Positions 33,162 through 41,173 of a stretch of 64,000 nt of DNA are shown here, piece after piece; the first letter of the stretch is position 1; every line of letters begins with the position of its first letter. The DNA lies in assembly GCF_001279005.1 (NCBI RefSeq), contig NZ_LGCN01000205.1, forward strand, positions 1 through 64,000, in the 5' to 3' direction. Source of the stretch: Streptomyces caelestis (GTDB lineage: Bacteria > Actinomycetota > Actinomycetes > Streptomycetales > Streptomycetaceae). The notes below the pieces were generated by a model that was not told the DNA's origin, ran no database searches, and saw only the letters and a program-made list of their open reading frames with translations. The translations under genes and the position numbers were made by a program.

Positions 33162-33200
33162 CGTGAGGGCCCCGTCTCCGCCGGAGACGGGGCCCTCACG
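33162..33200 (+). terminator. Intrinsic-type hairpin after sdhB
   Basis: A perfect 18-bp stem (arm CGTGAGGGCCCCGTCTCC) with a 3-nt loop begins 16 nt after the sdhB stop. There is no strong T-run, as is usual in Streptomyces, but stem length and position support termination of the sdh operon. Confidence 0.88.
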
Positions 33201-33299
33201 ACATATGCCACACCTTTGGGTGAAGCGTTCGGAAGGCTGTCGCGGAGGGCCTCCGGTCCGCGTGAGGATGCTTCCGGCTCCACCCCTGAGGAGGCACGC

Positions 33300-33914
33300 A
33301 TGCCCGTGACATCCGGCGACCCGCGCCACGGCGAACGCCCACTGACCATGTGGGTGCGTCATCTCGAGGAACGCTGTCCCGAATACCGGTGGGAGATCGT
33401 CAACGGCGGGATCGTCGCGTCCCCGCAGCGTGACGGCCCGCACGCCCGCACCCTGACCAGGATCATGCGCCGGTTCATCGCGGCGGGCCTCGACGACGGT
33501 GAGACCGGGGTGCTGCAGGGTGTCGGCCTCTCGCTCCCCACCGGCGCGGAGGACTTCGCCGTCCCCGACCTCGCGGTGGTGAACGCGGACATCGACGAGC
33601 ACCGCGCCGGGAGGAGCAAGTCCTACGACCCGGCCTGCTTCCGACTCGTCCTCGAGGTCACCGCCGAGAATCGGGGAGCCGACCTCGGGGCGAAAGTCGC
33701 CGCCTACGCGGGGGCGAAGGTACCCGTCTACGTCATCGTCGACCGCGAGCACCAGCGCCTCCACGTCCTGACCGATCCGGTCGGGAACGAGTACGCCAGC
33801 CATCGCTTCCACTCCCCCGGCCAGCAGGTCACCCTCCCCGGCTCCATCGGCTCGAAGGTCACCCTGGACGTGGCCGAGATCCTCCGAGCCGGCCGGTGGC
33901 GCACGTCCGGCTGA
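33300..33914 (+). CDS. Uma2-family (DUF820) endonuclease-like protein
   Basis: This 204-aa protein fits the Uma2 family of PD-(D/E)XK nuclease-like proteins common in Streptomyces: RWEIVNGGIVASPQRDGPHARTLTRIMRRF, then DFAVPDLAVVNADID, then FRLVLEVTAENRGADLGAKVAAYAGAKVPVYVIVDRE. The PDL, LVLEV-x-E and K-x-x-x-Y residues form the nuclease-like core. Function in the cell is unknown. GAGGAGG before the ATG at 33300 favours this start over an in-frame upstream one. It stands alone between the sdh terminator and the TetR-type promoter. Confidence 0.85.
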   Translation: MPVTSGDPRHGERPLTMWVRHLEERCPEYRWEIVNGGIVASPQRDGPHARTLTRIMRRFIAAGLDDGETGVLQGVGLSLPTGAEDFAVPDLAVVNADIDEHRAGRSKSYDPACFRLVLEVTAENRGADLGAKVAAYAGAKVPVYVIVDREHQRLHVLTDPVGNEYASHRFHSPGQQVTLPGSIGSKVTLDVAEILRAGRWRTSG

Positions 33915-33965
33915 ACCGCGCACGGGGCGCGGCCGATCCGTGACGCAGCCCACTCCACCCTTGAG

Positions 33966-34025
33966 TTGAACACGTTCAAAAAAAGAGGCTAGAGTCTCTC
34001 CTGTCAGCGTTTTGAACGCGTTCAA
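33966..34025 (+). promoter_or_regulatory. Promoter flanked by two TTGAAC/GTTCAA palindromes (TetR operator candidate)
   Basis: Operator 1 (33966-33979, TTGAACACGTTCAA) and operator 2 (34012-34025, TTGAACGCGTTCAA, a perfect 14-bp palindrome) are 46 bp apart. A -35 box TTGAAC (33966-33971) and a -10 box TAGAGT (33990-33995) have an 18-bp spacer, so operator 1 covers the -35 box and operator 2 lies just after the likely start site. The operon downstream encodes a TetR protein, which fits autorepression. Confidence 0.65.
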
Positions 34026-34040
34026 GAAGGGCTGGGGGAC

Positions 34041-34448
34041 ATGGACCGCACGGTCATCGCCTACGTCGTCTACCTCGTCGTCAGCATCGGGCTGACCGTC
34101 TGGGTGGCGCGCACGCTCAGCAGGAACGGGCGGGTCTTCCTCGCCGACGTGCTGCACGGCGACGAGAAGCTCGCCGACGCCGTCAACCACCTCCTGGTGG
34201 TCGGCTTCTACCTCGTCAACCTCGGGTTCGTCGCGCTGTACCTGAGCGGTGACGAGACGATCACCGACACGCGCGGCGTCTTCGAGGCCCTGTCGACCAA
34301 GCTCGGCGTGGTGCTGCTGGTGCTGGGCGTGATGCACCTGGGCAACGTGTACGTGCTCAACAGGATCCGGCGCCGCGGGATGATGGAGCGGGAGCAGGTT
34401 CCGCCGGTGCCGCCGCAGGGCTGGGCGGCCCCCACGGCCGGGGCGTGA
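34041..34448 (+). CDS. Small integral membrane protein
   Basis: This 135-aa protein has three membrane helices: VIAYVVYLVVSIGLTVWVARTL, VNHLLVVGFYLVNLGFVALYLS and KLGVVLLVLGVMHLGNVYVLNRIRRR. Pro-rich residues follow at the C-terminus. I recognise no named family; similar proteins of unknown function occur in Streptomyces upstream of DCC proteins. It is the first gene of the operon controlled by the palindromic promoter. The DCC gene overlaps its stop by 4 nt, so the two are likely coupled. Confidence 0.8.
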   Translation: MDRTVIAYVVYLVVSIGLTVWVARTLSRNGRVFLADVLHGDEKLADAVNHLLVVGFYLVNLGFVALYLSGDETITDTRGVFEALSTKLGVVLLVLGVMHLGNVYVLNRIRRRGMMEREQVPPVPPQGWAAPTAGA

Positions 34449-34948
34449 GCGGCGTGACGGCCACACCTCGGGACCGGGGCGCCGCGCGCGTCCCGGTCCG
34501 CCGGCTCACCGTGCTGTACGACGCCGAGTGCTCCCTGTGCGCCTTCGTACGGGACTGGCTGGTGCGCCAGCCGCAGCTGGTGCCGCTGGAACCGGTCCCG
34601 GCGGGGTCAAAGGCGGCGCGGGCCCGCTTTCCCGGCCTGGACCACGGGGCCACCCTGGAGGAGATCACCGTCGTGGGTGACGCCGGGCAGGTCTACCGGG
34701 GCGCCGCCGCCTGGGTCGTCACCCTGTGGGCGCTGCGGAGGTACCGGCGGCTGGCCCACCGGCTGAGCACCCCGTCCGGCGCCCGGCTCGCCAGGGGCGC
34801 GGTACTGGCCGCCGCCAAGTGGCGTGGGGCGACGACCGGGTGGGGCGGGAGCGTGTACCACCGGGGCGACGGGTGGACGTACGATCCGCGCGACGGCTGG
34901 AGCCACACCCCGCCGAACTGCGCCGCGGGCGCCTGCACCGCCCCGTAG
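34445..34948 (+). CDS. DCC-family (DUF393) thiol-disulfide oxidoreductase-like protein
   Basis: This 167-aa protein has the DCC motif: LTVLYDAECSLCAFVRDWL, with a DxxCxxC at Cys29/Cys32. The rest follows the family (PLEPVPAGSKAARARFPGL, GAAAWVVTLWALRRYRRLAHRL). A redox role is suggested, but no substrate is known. The C-terminal part ends CAAGACTAP after a Trp/Gly-rich tail that is less conserved. The GTG start overlaps the upstream stop (GTGA). The TetR gene follows after 31 nt. Confidence 0.88.
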   Translation: MSGVTATPRDRGAARVPVRRLTVLYDAECSLCAFVRDWLVRQPQLVPLEPVPAGSKAARARFPGLDHGATLEEITVVGDAGQVYRGAAAWVVTLWALRRYRRLAHRLSTPSGARLARGAVLAAAKWRGATTGWGGSVYHRGDGWTYDPRDGWSHTPPNCAAGACTAP

Positions 34949-34979
34949 GGCACGCCCTCCCTGGCGTTAGGCTCCTTCC

Positions 34980-35762
34980 GTGCCCGCGAAGAACGACGGC
35001 CCCGGCGACGGCGCCACCCTCAGCAAGTCCGAGCAGACCCGCGCCCTGATCCTCGAGACCGCCATGCGGCTCTTCCAGGAGCGCGGGTACGACAAGACGA
35101 CCATGCGGGCCATCGCCAAGGAGGCCGGGGTCTCCGTCGGCAACGCCTACTACTACTTCGAGGGCAAGGAGCACCTGATCCAGGGCTTCTACGACCGGAT
35201 CGCCGCCGAGCACCAGGCCGCGGTCCGGGAGGTCCTGGCCCGGGAGACCGATCTGGAGGCCCGGCTCGCCGGCGTGCTGAAGACGTGGCTGGACATCGCC
35301 ACGCCGTACCACGAGTTCGCGGTGCAGTTCTTCAAGAACGCCGCCGACCCGGACAGCCCGCTCAGCCCCTTCTCCCCCGAGTCGGAGCACGCGCGCGTGG
35401 AGGCGATCAGCGTCCACCGCGCGGTGCTCGCCGGGACGAAGAGCAAGGTGCCCGAGGAGCTGCGGGACATCCTGCCCGAGTTGATGTGGCTGTCCCAGAT
35501 GGGGCTCGTCCTGTACTGGATCTTCGACCGGACCGAGGGCCGGGAGCGCAGCTACCGGCTGGCCGAGCGCGGCGCCCGGATCACCGCGCGGGGCATCGCC
35601 CTGGCCCGTTTCCGGGTGCTGCGTCCCCTGGTCCGGGAGGTGCACGAGCTGTTCACGGAGTTCCTGCCCGGGATGACGAAGGCGCTCCCCGACCCGGCGA
35701 AGAGGGAGAAGGAGGAGAAGGGGGCGCCCGCCGACGACGGACGCCCCGGCACCGTCAGTTGA
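34980..35762 (+). CDS. TetR-family transcriptional regulator
   Basis: This 260-aa repressor has the TetR helix-turn-helix near residues 20-65: RALILETAMRLFQERGYDKTTMRAIAKEAGVSVGNAYYYFEGKEHLIQGFYD. A helical ligand domain follows, and the tail is basic and disordered (KREKEEKGAPADDGRP). It closes the operon with the membrane and DCC genes and probably binds the two TTGAAC/GTTCAA palindromes upstream. Its last 8 nt overlap, tail to tail, with the MMPL gene. The GTG at 34980 is the only start in place. Confidence 0.93.
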   Translation: MPAKNDGPGDGATLSKSEQTRALILETAMRLFQERGYDKTTMRAIAKEAGVSVGNAYYYFEGKEHLIQGFYDRIAAEHQAAVREVLARETDLEARLAGVLKTWLDIATPYHEFAVQFFKNAADPDSPLSPFSPESEHARVEAISVHRAVLAGTKSKVPEELRDILPELMWLSQMGLVLYWIFDRTEGRERSYRLAERGARITARGIALARFRVLRPLVREVHELFTEFLPGMTKALPDPAKREKEEKGAPADDGRPGTVS

Positions 35763-38178
35763 CGGCGTCCACCTCACCGGGCGTGAGCTCCACGTCGTGC
35801 ACCAGCGGGCCGTCCACCACGGTCACGTGCGCCGCGCGGGAACCGAGCGGGGTCGCCGTGACCACGAGCAGATAGGCGCCCGGGGCCGGTACGGAGACGA
35901 TGTACGCGCCGTCGGCCAGGGAGATCACGCGGTCCAGCCGGCGACCGCCCGGGGTCAGCAGGGTGACGGCGGCGCCCTCGACGGGTTCGCCGTCGGCCGT
36001 GCGGACGAAGCCGTGGACCACCGAGGAGGGGCCGTGCGGGTCCGGGACCCCGGTGGGCCCGGGCGGTGCGTCCTCCTTCGGTTCCACCGCCAGGTGCGGC
36101 AGCCGCTTCTCCAGACCGGCCGGCAGCCACCAGTTGGACTTCCCGAGCAGGTGCATCACGGCCGGCACCAGCGCCGTGCGCAGGATGAACGCGTCCAGGG
36201 CGACCGCGGCGGCCAGCCCCACGCCCGCCATGGCGGCTCCGTAGTCGCCGCTGAGCACGAAGGCGAGGAAGACGCAGACCATGATCAGGGCCGCGGAGTT
36301 GATGACCCGGCTGGTCTCGGCGAGGCCGACGCGCACCGCGCGGGCGTTGTCCCGGGTGTGCACCCACTCCTCGTGCATCCGGCTCACCAGGAACACCTGG
36401 TAGTCCATGGAGAGCCCGAACAGCAGCGACAGCATGATGATCGGCAGGAAGGACGCGATGGGGCCCTCCTGGCCGAGGCCGAGCAGGTCCAGGCCGTAGC
36501 CCCACTGGAAGATCGCCACCAGGACGCCGAAGGAGGCCGCCGCCGCGAGCAGGTTCATCACGGCGGCCGTCAGCGGCACCACCAGGGAACGGAACGCGAG
36601 CAGCAGGAGCAGGAACCCGAGGCCGATGATCGTGCCGATGAACAGCGGCAGCCGCTCGCCGGTCACCGTCGCGAAGTCCTTGGACACCGCGGTCACCCCG
36701 CCGACGTGGGCCTCGACGCCCGCCCGGGGGATGACCTCCTCGCGCAGGGTGTCGATCAGCCGGTCCGTCTCCTCGGCCTGCGGGGAGGTGGTGGGGACGA
36801 CCTGGATGACGGTGACGCCGTTCGCGGGCGGTACGGCGGCGACCCGGGCGACGCCCTCGGTCTCCTCCAACCCCGTCACCAGGCCGTCGGACGCCTCGCC
36901 GTCCACGACCACCTGGAGCGGGCCGTTGAAGCCGGGCCCGAAGCCCTCGGCGAGCAGGTCGTAGGCCTTCCTGGTGGTCATGGAGGCGTCGTCGTTGCCC
37001 TGGTCCACGGTGCCGAGGCGCAGCGACAGCAGCGGGACCGCGAGCGCCGCCATCAGGACCACGGCCACGGCGGCCACGGACCTCGGGCGGCGCTGGACGC
37101 CGGCGGACCAGCGCGCGGCGAGACCGCTCGCCGTCTCGGTCCGGGGGCCCTCCGCCGCGAGCCCGCGGCGCTGGCGGCGGCTGAGCACCCGGTGGCCGAG
37201 CAGGCCGAGCAGCGCGGGCAGCAGGGTGACGGCGGCGAGCACGCTCAGGACGACGGTGAGCGTGGTGCCGATGACCACGCCGTCCAGGAACCGCAGGTTC
37301 GTCACCAGCATCCCGGCGAGCGCGATGCACACCGTGCCGCCCGCGAACAGCACCGCCCGGCCGGAGGTGTTGAGGGCGGTGACCGCCGCCTCCTCCGGGT
37401 CGGCGCCGCGCAGGATGCCGCGCCGGTGCCGGGTGACGATGAACAGGGCGTAGTCGATGCCCACGCCGAGACCGATCAGCGTGGACAGCAGCGACGCCAG
37501 TTCGGGGACGTCGGTGACGTGGCTGAGCAGCTGGGTGCCGAACATGCCGGTGCCGACGCCGAAGACGGCGACCACGATCGGCAGCAGCATCGCGAAGAGC
37601 GACCCGAAGGCCACGAACAGCACGACGGCGGCGGCCAGGATGCCGACCAGTTCGGCCGTGCCCGTCGGCGGTTCCTGGACGCGTGTGATGGCCTGACCAC
37701 CCAGCTCCACCCGGAGCCCGTCGCGCGCGGCGTCCTGCGCGGTGTCGACGACGTCCTGGACCAGCCCCTTCGGCACGGCGTCCGCCTGCTCGGCGAACGT
37801 GACCTGCGCGTAGGCGATCCGCCCGTCCTCGCTGATCTGCGCCGCGCCCTGCGCGCCGTACGGGTCCGTGACCGCGCCGACGCCCTCCATGCGCCCGATC
37901 TCCGTCAGCGCCGGCTGGATCCGGGACCGTACGGAGCCGTCCCGCACGGATCCCTCGTCGACCTTCCACACCACGGTGTCGGTGTCTCCGGCGCGTTCCG
38001 GGAACGCCTTCTCCATCAGGTCGTACGCCCGCTTGGAGTCGGTGTCCGGCAGCGAGAAGACCTCCGCGTAGTTCGTGCCCGCGCCGCTCGCCGAGACCCC
38101 CAGTCCGAGCAGCGCCCCCACCCACAGCAACAGGACCACCAGCCGATGCCGATAGCACCAGCGTGCCAATACCGCCAC
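35755..38178 (-). CDS. MMPL-family (RND-type) transporter with C-terminal Ig-like domain
   Basis: This 807-aa protein has two repeats of the RND membrane core. Each has a first helix, a long external loop, then five helices; motifs include GVGIDYALFIVTRHR and GLSMDYQVFLVSRMHEEW. Such proteins export lipids or drugs. The last about 80 residues (SSVVHGFVRTADGEPVEGAAVTLLTPGGRRLDRVISLADGAYIVSVPAPGAYLLVVTA) form a carboxypeptidase-regulatory-like domain, an unusual extension for this family. GGGAG seven nt before the GTG supports the start. It is divergent from an OmpR/kinase pair that may control it. Confidence 0.92.
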   Translation of the reverse strand: MAVLARWCYRHRLVVLLLWVGALLGLGVSASGAGTNYAEVFSLPDTDSKRAYDLMEKAFPERAGDTDTVVWKVDEGSVRDGSVRSRIQPALTEIGRMEGVGAVTDPYGAQGAAQISEDGRIAYAQVTFAEQADAVPKGLVQDVVDTAQDAARDGLRVELGGQAITRVQEPPTGTAELVGILAAAVVLFVAFGSLFAMLLPIVVAVFGVGTGMFGTQLLSHVTDVPELASLLSTLIGLGVGIDYALFIVTRHRRGILRGADPEEAAVTALNTSGRAVLFAGGTVCIALAGMLVTNLRFLDGVVIGTTLTVVLSVLAAVTLLPALLGLLGHRVLSRRQRRGLAAEGPRTETASGLAARWSAGVQRRPRSVAAVAVVLMAALAVPLLSLRLGTVDQGNDDASMTTRKAYDLLAEGFGPGFNGPLQVVVDGEASDGLVTGLEETEGVARVAAVPPANGVTVIQVVPTTSPQAEETDRLIDTLREEVIPRAGVEAHVGGVTAVSKDFATVTGERLPLFIGTIIGLGFLLLLLAFRSLVVPLTAAVMNLLAAAASFGVLVAIFQWGYGLDLLGLGQEGPIASFLPIIMLSLLFGLSMDYQVFLVSRMHEEWVHTRDNARAVRVGLAETSRVINSAALIMVCVFLAFVLSGDYGAAMAGVGLAAAVALDAFILRTALVPAVMHLLGKSNWWLPAGLEKRLPHLAVEPKEDAPPGPTGVPDPHGPSSVVHGFVRTADGEPVEGAAVTLLTPGGRRLDRVISLADGAYIVSVPAPGAYLLVVTATPLGSRAAHVTVVDGPLVHDVELTPGEVDAVN

Positions 38179-38268
38179 GTTTCCGCTCCCTCGTCGCTCG
38201 GTCGGTCCCCCAGGTCCTGGGCAGCAGGATCGACGGCGGCACCCGCGCGGGGACACGACTCGGGCGGG

Positions 38269-38288
38269 ACTCTCAAGGAACTCCAAAG
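38269..38288. promoter_or_regulatory. Tandem 10-bp repeat between MMPL and response-regulator genes
   Basis: ACTCTCAAGG and AACTCCAAAG stand head to tail in the 154-bp divergent gap, about 45 nt before the response-regulator start and 90 nt before the MMPL start. Direct repeats with one-turn spacing are typical OmpR-family sites. A GATACT box at 38321 may be the -10 element for the regulator gene. Confidence 0.4.
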
Positions 38289-38332
38289 CGAACACCGTTA
38301 CGAGCGAAGGGGGTTCGGCTGATACTGGGGGC

Positions 38333-39022
38333 ATGACGACAGCTCCCGGCACCGTGCTGGTCGTGGAGGACGAGGAGAGCATCGCGGACGTCCTCGCCAT
38401 CGCCCTGCGCTACCACCGCTTCGAGGTCATGACCGCCGGCACGGTCCGCGAGGCGCTCGCGCTGACCGAGCACACCCTCCCCGATTGCGCCCTCCTGGAC
38501 GTGATGCTGCCGGACGGCGACGGCCGCGCCCTCGGCCGTGAACTGCGTTCCCGGCGGCCGGAGCTGGCCTTGGTGTTCCTCACCGCGCGGGACGCGCCCG
38601 CCGAGATCGTCGGCGCGCTCGGCTTCGGCGACGACTACATCACCAAGCCGTTCAACATCGACGAGGTCGTCGCCCGGATCGCCGCCGTACTGCGCCGCAC
38701 CCGCCCCGCCGACGTGCTCCCGCAGCGGGCGCCGCTGCGCCACGGCGACCTGGAGCTGGACGAGACGACGTACTCGGTGCGCCGCGCGGGCCGCTCGGTC
38801 GAGCTCACCCCCACCGAGTACGCGCTGCTGCGCTTCCTGGTGCGCAACGGCGGCCGGATCGTGCCGAAGGAGCAACTGCTGCGCCACGTCTGGCAGTACG
38901 AGCACGCCCCGGCCGATTCGACCGTCGTGGAGACCTACATCAGCTATCTGCGGCGCAAGCTCGACGCCCTGGGCCCGCCGGTGATCACCACCCGGCGCGG
39001 GGTCGGGTACGGCCTGACGTGA
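38333..39022 (+). CDS. OmpR-family response regulator
   Basis: This 229-aa regulator has a receiver domain (VLVVEDEESIADVLAIAL; phospho-acceptor Asp56 in CALLDVMLPDGDG; VFLTARD; ITKPF) and an OmpR-type winged helix (VELTPTEYALLRFLVRNGGRIVPKEQLLRHVWQYEHAPADSTVVETYISYLRRKLD). It is coupled to the kinase gene by a GTGA overlap. Divergent position suggests it controls the MMPL exporter and itself; this is inference. Confidence 0.95.
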   Translation: MTTAPGTVLVVEDEESIADVLAIALRYHRFEVMTAGTVREALALTEHTLPDCALLDVMLPDGDGRALGRELRSRRPELALVFLTARDAPAEIVGALGFGDDYITKPFNIDEVVARIAAVLRRTRPADVLPQRAPLRHGDLELDETTYSVRRAGRSVELTPTEYALLRFLVRNGGRIVPKEQLLRHVWQYEHAPADSTVVETYISYLRRKLDALGPPVITTRRGVGYGLT

Positions 39023-40545
39023 GGCTCCCGATCCGGAGGCCGGGCCGCGGTCGGGGCGTGCACTCGCTGCGCGGGGCGCTGACGCTGGCGAACGTGGTGC
39101 TGCTGGCCCTCGGCATCGTGGCGGCCACCGCGGTGAGCGTGATGGGGATGCGCTACTACCTGCTGGACCAGATCGACACGGAGCTGACCCGGACCCGTGA
39201 CTCGCTGGGCGGCTCGGAGCTGACGCTGCGGCAGATCGACTCGCTGAGCGTGCTGAGCTTCTTCCGCGACCGGATCGACCCGGACCGGAACCGGCAGGAG
39301 GACCCGGACTCGCTCTTCGCCGCCGTGGACGCCCGGGGCGAGCCCGTCGGCGTCCTCGGCTTCGAGCCGACCGGGGCGCAGCGCGACCTGGCCGACGCGG
39401 TGGGCGACGCGCGCACCCTGGTCCGGGACCCGGAGCCGCACGACGTCACCGTCCGCGGCGCCGCCTACCGTGTCACCGCCACCCGGCTCGCGGACGGCAC
39501 CTACGTCCTGATCGCCGGCTCCACCGAGGCGGTGCACGACGGCATCGCCAAGGCGGTCAAGTTCGACCTGGCCATCGGGACGCTGCTGTTGCTGCTGCTG
39601 GCCTGCCTGACCATGGTCAGCGTGCGGCGCCGGATGCGGCCGCTGGAGGACATGGTGGAGACCTCGTCGGCGATCGCGGAGGGCGACCTGACCCGGCGGG
39701 TGCCCTCCAGCCGGGAGACGATCCTCGAGGTGGAGCAGCTGCGGCTCGCCCTCAACTCGATGCTCCAGCAGGTGGAGTCGGCGTACCGCACGCGCGAGCG
39801 CAGCGCTGCCCAGCTGCGGCGGTTCGTCGCCGACGCCTCGCACGAGCTGCGCACGCCGCTGGCCGCGATCCGCGGCTACCTCCAGCTGTACGACCGGGGG
39901 ATGCTGCGGGAGCCGACGGAACGCAGGCGGGCCTGGGACCGGATGCTGGCGGAGTCCGACCGGATGGGGCGGCTGGTCGACGAGCTGCTGGTGCTGGCCC
40001 GGCTGGACCAGCGTCCCGAGCTGCGGCTGCGGAACGTGGACGTGTGCCGGCTGGTGCGGGACGCGGCGGAGGACCTGCGGGTGCAGCAGCCGGAGCGGAC
40101 GGTGACCGTGGACGCGGACGGCGCGGTGCTGGTGCGCGCGGACGAGGCGGGGCTGCGGCAGGTCCTGGGGAACCTGCTGGGCAATGTGCGCACGCACACG
40201 CCGGCGGACGCCGCGGTACGGCTCGGGGTGGTCCGCGCGGACGACGGGCGGGTGCGGCTGTCCGTGGCGGACGACGGGCCCGGCCTCACGGCGGAGGACG
40301 CGGCGCGCGTCTTCGACCGCTTCTTCCGCGCCGGCGGGGGTGCGGGGAGCGGTCTCGGCATGGCGATCGTGCAGGGCGTGGTGCGGGCGCACGGGGGCGA
40401 GGTGTCGGTGCGGACGGCGCCGGGCGAGGGACTGGAGGCGACCGTGACCCTGCCGACCCGGCCGGGAGCGTGCCCGGCGGACGACGGGGCGGCGCCCGCC
40501 CCAAAGCGGGCGCCGGAACCCGCCCCGCCGCACCGCACGGCATGA
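39019..40545 (+). CDS. Membrane sensor histidine kinase
   Basis: This 508-aa kinase has two membrane helices (about 20-45 and 182-205), an external sensor domain between them, a HAMP domain (RRMRPLEDMVETSSAIAEGDLTRRV), the H-box VADASHELRTPLAAIRGY (His275) and an ATP domain with N box LGNLLGNVRTHTP, G1 VADDGPGL and G2 GSGLGMAI. The C-terminal Pro/Ala tail is disordered. It pairs with the overlapping response regulator. The signal is unknown. Confidence 0.95.
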   Translation: MRLPIRRPGRGRGVHSLRGALTLANVVLLALGIVAATAVSVMGMRYYLLDQIDTELTRTRDSLGGSELTLRQIDSLSVLSFFRDRIDPDRNRQEDPDSLFAAVDARGEPVGVLGFEPTGAQRDLADAVGDARTLVRDPEPHDVTVRGAAYRVTATRLADGTYVLIAGSTEAVHDGIAKAVKFDLAIGTLLLLLLACLTMVSVRRRMRPLEDMVETSSAIAEGDLTRRVPSSRETILEVEQLRLALNSMLQQVESAYRTRERSAAQLRRFVADASHELRTPLAAIRGYLQLYDRGMLREPTERRRAWDRMLAESDRMGRLVDELLVLARLDQRPELRLRNVDVCRLVRDAAEDLRVQQPERTVTVDADGAVLVRADEAGLRQVLGNLLGNVRTHTPADAAVRLGVVRADDGRVRLSVADDGPGLTAEDAARVFDRFFRAGGGAGSGLGMAIVQGVVRAHGGEVSVRTAPGEGLEATVTLPTRPGACPADDGAAPAPKRAPEPAPPHRTA

Positions 40546-40555
40546 GACCGGATCA

Positions 40556-41006
40556 CTCCCCGGCGGCCGTGAGGCCGACGCCCCGGGCGGTGCCGTGCCT
40601 CGTCGGGGCTCGCGGTGGCGTCCTCGGCCACGACGACGCCGTACCCCGGCCGCAGCGCCGTCGCGGCCGGCGCCGCGTCGCCGTGCGCGGTGGACGGCCC
40701 GGCGGCCACCGCCTCGGTGACCCCCTCACGGCGCGGTACGTCGTCCGGCTCGGTGTCCTCGAACGCGTCGAGACCGCGCTCGGTCACCAGGTGGCGGCCG
40801 GGGCGGGGCGTGCGGCCGGTCGGGGGCGGCGTCCGGCCCGCCGTCCGCCCCGTCGGCGCGCACGTACCGGACCGGGATGACCGTCGAGAACCGATCACGC
40901 GGCCGCCCACACGCCTCGACGACGCCACCGCCGACCGGCTCCCACTCCATGTCGACGATCCACCGCTGCAGCTCGACCAGAACAAGCGCCGTACGAACGT
41001 GACTCA
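40556..41006 (-). pseudogene. Isochorismatase-family hydrolase pseudogene
   Basis: The first half reads MSHVRTALVLVELQRWIVDMEWEPVGG and continues to FSTVIPVRYVRADGADGGPD in one frame. After about 40800 the family sequence continues in another frame: RHLVTERGLDAFEDTEPDDVPRREGVTEAV, then YGVVVAEDATASPDEARHR. The two halves join by a single frameshift into one cysteine-hydrolase-like protein. The region where the catalytic Cys normally lies reads STAHGDAA with no Cys, and no clean stop is found. The gene is therefore broken; its 3' end is approximate. It lies between the kinase and metallophosphoesterase genes. Confidence 0.75.
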
Positions 41007-41033
41007 TCGACTCCCCCAGCTGCGGGCAGTCGT

Positions 41034-41150
41034 GCCTCCCCCAGTGCCTCAAGGGCCGGGGAGGCGCCCCCAGGGCGATGGGGGTCCCCCCGCTCATGGG
41101 GGAGGAGCCGGGAGTGGGGGAGGCGCCCCGCGAGCGCGGGGAGCGAGCCC
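41034..41150. repeat. GC-rich intergenic inverted-repeat element
   Basis: Several short inverted repeats are packed here: GCCTCCCC (41034-41041) with GGGGAGGC (41058-41065), a GGGGGTCCCCC palindrome (41080-41090) and repeated GGGGGAGG blocks. This style of element recurs between genes in Streptomyces; it could be a terminator cluster after the metallophosphoesterase gene or a dispersed repeat. Confidence 0.45.
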
Positions 41151-41173
41151 GCCCCGGCCCACCGGACGTACCG

